NCBI GenBank assembly: GCA_900545305.1
Contig: UQYD01000064.1
Coordinates: 1-7,552 of the forward strand
Source: an uncultured Eubacterium sp.
GTDB lineage: Bacteria > Bacillota > Clostridia > Lachnospirales > CAG-274
Direction: 5' to 3'
Length of the DNA: 7,552 nt
Shown: one piece after another, positions 5,583 through 7,552 of the stretch
How the letters are laid out: every line of letters starts with the position of its first letter
Numbering within the stretch: position 1 is the stretch's first letter
Notes under the pieces: model-generated
The model's database searches: none
What the model saw: the letters and a program-made list of their open reading frames with translations, nothing else
Told to the model about the DNA's origin: nothing
Made by a program: the position numbers and the translations under genes

Positions 5583-6662
5583 TTATAAATAATCTTTGAG
5601 TTTTTTACTACGACTTGGATGACGAAGCTTTCTTAATGCCTTTGCTTCAATCTGACGTATTCTTTCTCTAGTAACGTTGAACTGAGAACCCACTTCTTCT
5701 AAAGTTCTTGCTTTTCCATCTACAAGACCAAATCTCAATCTAAGAACATCTCTTTCTCTCTCATTTAAAGTATTGAGGACTTCGTTTAATTGTTCTTTTA
5801 ATAATGAAAATGCAGCAGCATCAGCCGGTGCTGGTATATCATCATCAGGAATAAAATCTCCTAAATGGCTATCTTCTTCTTCACCTATAGGAGTTTCAAG
5901 TGAAACTGGCTCTTGAGCGATTTTTCTTGTTTCTCGTACTTTTTCTACTGGCATTTGCATTTCGGCAGCTAATTCATCATCTGTAGGTTCACGACCTAAT
6001 TCCTGAAGTAACTGACGAGAAACTCTGATAAGTTTATTAATAGTTTCAACCATATGAACAGGAATTCTTATAGTTCGAGCTTGGTCTGCAATAGCTCTTG
6101 TAATAGCCTGTCTAATCCACCATGTAGCATAGGTACTAAATTTATAGCCTTTGCGATAATCAAATTTTTCGACAGCTTTCAAGAGACCTAAATTACCTTC
6201 CTGAATCAAATCCAAAAATAACATACCACGACCCACGTACTTTTTAGCTATACTAACAACCAATCTTAAGTTAGCTTCAGCAAGGCGTCTCTTAGCTTCT
6301 TCATCTCCGTTTTCAATTCTCTTAGCAAGCTCAATTTCTTCATCGCCAGAGAGAAGTGCTACCTTACCAATTTCTTTTAAATACATTCTTACATGGTCAT
6401 CAATGTTAATGCTATTTTCTGCAATAGATAAATCAAGTTCTTTATCTTCTGGATTTTCTTCTTCAAGTTCGATGTTAGAAACTACATCTATTCCTTGAGA
6501 TTCAAGATAATCGTACACCTTATCGATTTGTTCCTGGTCTAATTCAATATCAGAAAGTTGTTCTTCAATATCCTTATTGTCAAGTATTCTCTTTTTCTTT
6601 TTTGCAAGTGCCATGAGACCTTTCATTTTAGCAGCAAATACTGCCTCATCTGTGGATTTCAC
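5583..6662 (-). CDS. rpoD: Primary RNA polymerase sigma factor (sigma-70/SigA)
   Basis: Housekeeping sigma factor directing RNA polymerase to -35/-10 promoters. The 359-residue length is typical of Firmicute SigA, without the large non-conserved insertion of E. coli RpoD. A short region 1.1 occupies about 1-65, with ELDQEQIDKVYDYLESQGIDVV near its end (40-61). Region 1.2 starts at DDHVRMYLKEIGKV (88-101). Region 2 includes NLRLVVSIAKKYVGRG (131-146), LDLIQEGNLGL (150-160) and the -10 recognition/melting segment YKFSTYATWWIRQAI (173-187). Region 3 spans about 192-280. Region 4 carries the -35 helix-turn-helix TLEEVGSQFNVTRERIRQIE (320-339) and ends SRSKKLKDYL. The start is GTG at 6662; the frame is closed by a stop 24 nt upstream and no ATG occurs before codon 13. 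It follows dnaG by 31 nt, the macromolecular-synthesis operon arrangement. Confidence 0.97.
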   Translation of the reverse strand: MKSTDEAVFAAKMKGLMALAKKKKRILDNKDIEEQLSDIELDQEQIDKVYDYLESQGIDVVSNIELEEENPEDKELDLSIAENSINIDDHVRMYLKEIGKVALLSGDEEIELAKRIENGDEEAKRRLAEANLRLVVSIAKKYVGRGMLFLDLIQEGNLGLLKAVEKFDYRKGYKFSTYATWWIRQAITRAIADQARTIRIPVHMVETINKLIRVSRQLLQELGREPTDDELAAEMQMPVEKVRETRKIAQEPVSLETPIGEEEDSHLGDFIPDDDIPAPADAAAFSLLKEQLNEVLNTLNERERDVLRLRFGLVDGKARTLEEVGSQFNVTRERIRQIEAKALRKLRHPSRSKKLKDYL

Positions 6663-6666
6663 GCTA

Positions 6667-6679
6667 TCCTTCCTTCCTC
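6667..6679 (-). promoter_or_regulatory. Tandem purine-rich ribosome binding site of rpoD
   Basis: The minus strand upstream of the rpoD GTG reads GAGGAAGGAAGGATAGCGTG. Three overlapping Shine-Dalgarno-like units (GAGG, AAGG, AAGG) at 4-nt intervals lie about 5 to 13 nt from the start, so several pairing registers are available. This supports the GTG at 6662 as the start codon. Confidence 0.6.
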
Positions 6680-6693
6680 GTATGTTTTATAGT

Positions 6694-7552
6694 TTAACCA
6701 TTTGAAAGTGATATATGCAACTTTGAGATATTTCGCTTTTCTTTTATAATTTCCAAAATATCTGGACTATCCATACTTTCACTTATTAATTTGTTGTAAT
6801 AGGCTTCTTTTACTTTTTTTATTTGGTCATTTAAAGCCTTTTCATTTTCTTCGATAGAAAAATTTGTTTCCAACACAAAAATTTTAGATACATTGTTTTG
6901 TTCTTCAACAGTTTCAAAGTTACTTACTATACTATTCGGCAAAACAGGTTTATTTTCCTTGTATAAATTATAGATTATTTCCAAAACTTTTATATAAATA
7001 GGGTTTACGAGCTCTTTTGGTAACAATTTATCTTTTATTGCCTCATAAATAGCTTTATTAGAAACTACAAGATTTATTATGCCCCTTCTAGCTAAATCAA
7101 CACCATTATCGGAAATTCTTTTATTTATATTTGAATATTCAATATTATTTTCAGATGTACCGTTAATTGAATTAATTTGGTCTCTAATAGCGGAAATATC
7201 AATTTGAGTTATCCTAGAAACTTCTTTCAAATAAGCATCTTTTTCAATAGAGTTTTCGACATTTGATAATAAAGTAGCAATTTCGTTAGTGAATGCAATT
7301 TTATCTTCCAGTAGTGTAAGGTCATATTTTTTTTGTATTTGTTCGGCTTCAAATAAAATATGGCTCTTGGATGTCTTCAATAATTCACCGAAAGCTGAAG
7401 ATCCAAATTTTTTTATGTACTCGTCAGGATCTTTAGCATCTGTTACCTGAAGAACTTTTACTTTTAATCCTGCGTTTTTTAAAACTGGGATAGCACGTAA
7501 AACAGCTTTAACACCTGCTTCATCACTATCAAATAATAGTATGGCACTATCG
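6694..7552 (-). CDS. dnaG: DNA primase, C-terminal part (5' end outside the window)
   Basis: Synthesises RNA primers for replication and binds the replicative helicase. The frame runs unbroken to the window edge; 285 residues are visible. They begin inside the Toprim catalytic domain with ILLFDSDEAGVKAVLRAIP (fragment 4-22), which carries the acidic DxD pair of the metal site, followed by DAKDPDEYI (38-46). The remainder, about 60-285, is the linker and the helical C-terminal helicase-interaction domain. It is weakly conserved and rich in Asn, Lys and Glu. About 285 residues from the DSD motif to the C-terminus is close to full-length Firmicute DnaG, so the 3' end appears intact. The visible part contains an in-frame TTG at 7380, but homology continues well upstream, so this is not the start. 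It stops with TAA, 31 nt before rpoD. Confidence 0.96.
   Translation of the reverse strand, partial: DSAILLFDSDEAGVKAVLRAIPVLKNAGLKVKVLQVTDAKDPDEYIKKFGSSAFGELLKTSKSHILFEAEQIQKKYDLTLLEDKIAFTNEIATLLSNVENSIEKDAYLKEVSRITQIDISAIRDQINSINGTSENNIEYSNINKRISDNGVDLARRGIINLVVSNKAIYEAIKDKLLPKELVNPIYIKVLEIIYNLYKENKPVLPNSIVSNFETVEEQNNVSKIFVLETNFSIEENEKALNDQIKKVKEAYYNKLISESMDSPDILEIIKEKRNISKLHISLSNG

Noticed and set aside
5583..5640. Promoter for trmK in the rpoD 3' end
   Set aside because: TATTAT and TATAAG hexamers exist on the minus strand near 5577-5590. Neither has a reasonable -35, and the first would start transcription within the terminator hairpin.
6694..7380. dnaG 3' part as a separate 228-residue gene starting at a TTG
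   Set aside because: The frame continues without a stop to 7552 and encodes the Toprim DSDEAG and DAKDPDEY motifs, so the TTG is internal to dnaG.

Overview
The window is AT-rich, densely coding DNA from a low-GC Gram-positive bacterium, most likely a member of the Clostridia. Three things point there: strong GGAGG-type ribosome binding sites, the Firmicute riboflavin operon order (ribD)-ribE-ribBA-ribH, and the Firmicute order dnaG-rpoD-trmK-nif3-like. The genus cannot be named from the sequence alone.

Layout. Positions 1-2333 (+ strand) hold the distal part of a riboflavin operon: probably the last codons of ribD, then riboflavin synthase (ribE), bifunctional DHBP synthase/GTP cyclohydrolase II (ribBA) and lumazine synthase (ribH). 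Gaps between them are only 4-8 nt. With an upstream ribD these genes would cover the route from GTP and ribulose-5-phosphate to riboflavin, apart from the phosphatase step. Any FMN riboswitch would lie upstream of the window. A long perfect hairpin at 2334-2381 sits where the two gene sets converge and can terminate both strands.

Positions 2380-7552 are all on the minus strand. In transcription order (right to left) they hold the 3' part of dnaG (primase), rpoD/sigA (primary sigma factor), a rho-independent terminator, trmK (tRNA m1A22 methyltransferase), a Nif3-like dinuclear-metal protein, and a 550-residue P-loop nucleoside (uridine) kinase-like protein with a ThrRS-like N-terminus (TGS plus degenerate second additional domain). 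The first two genes are the macromolecular-synthesis operon core. The hairpin after rpoD separates them from the trmK-nif3-kinase group, whose genes are overlapping or closely spaced.

There is no mobile element, CRISPR array, tRNA or rRNA gene, and no stretch over 60 nt without a gene. The window is mainly conserved housekeeping sequence. The least understood items are the TGS/SAD-kinase fusion, the Nif3-like protein beside trmK, and the terminator between rpoD and trmK. I see no evidence for a wholly new system.
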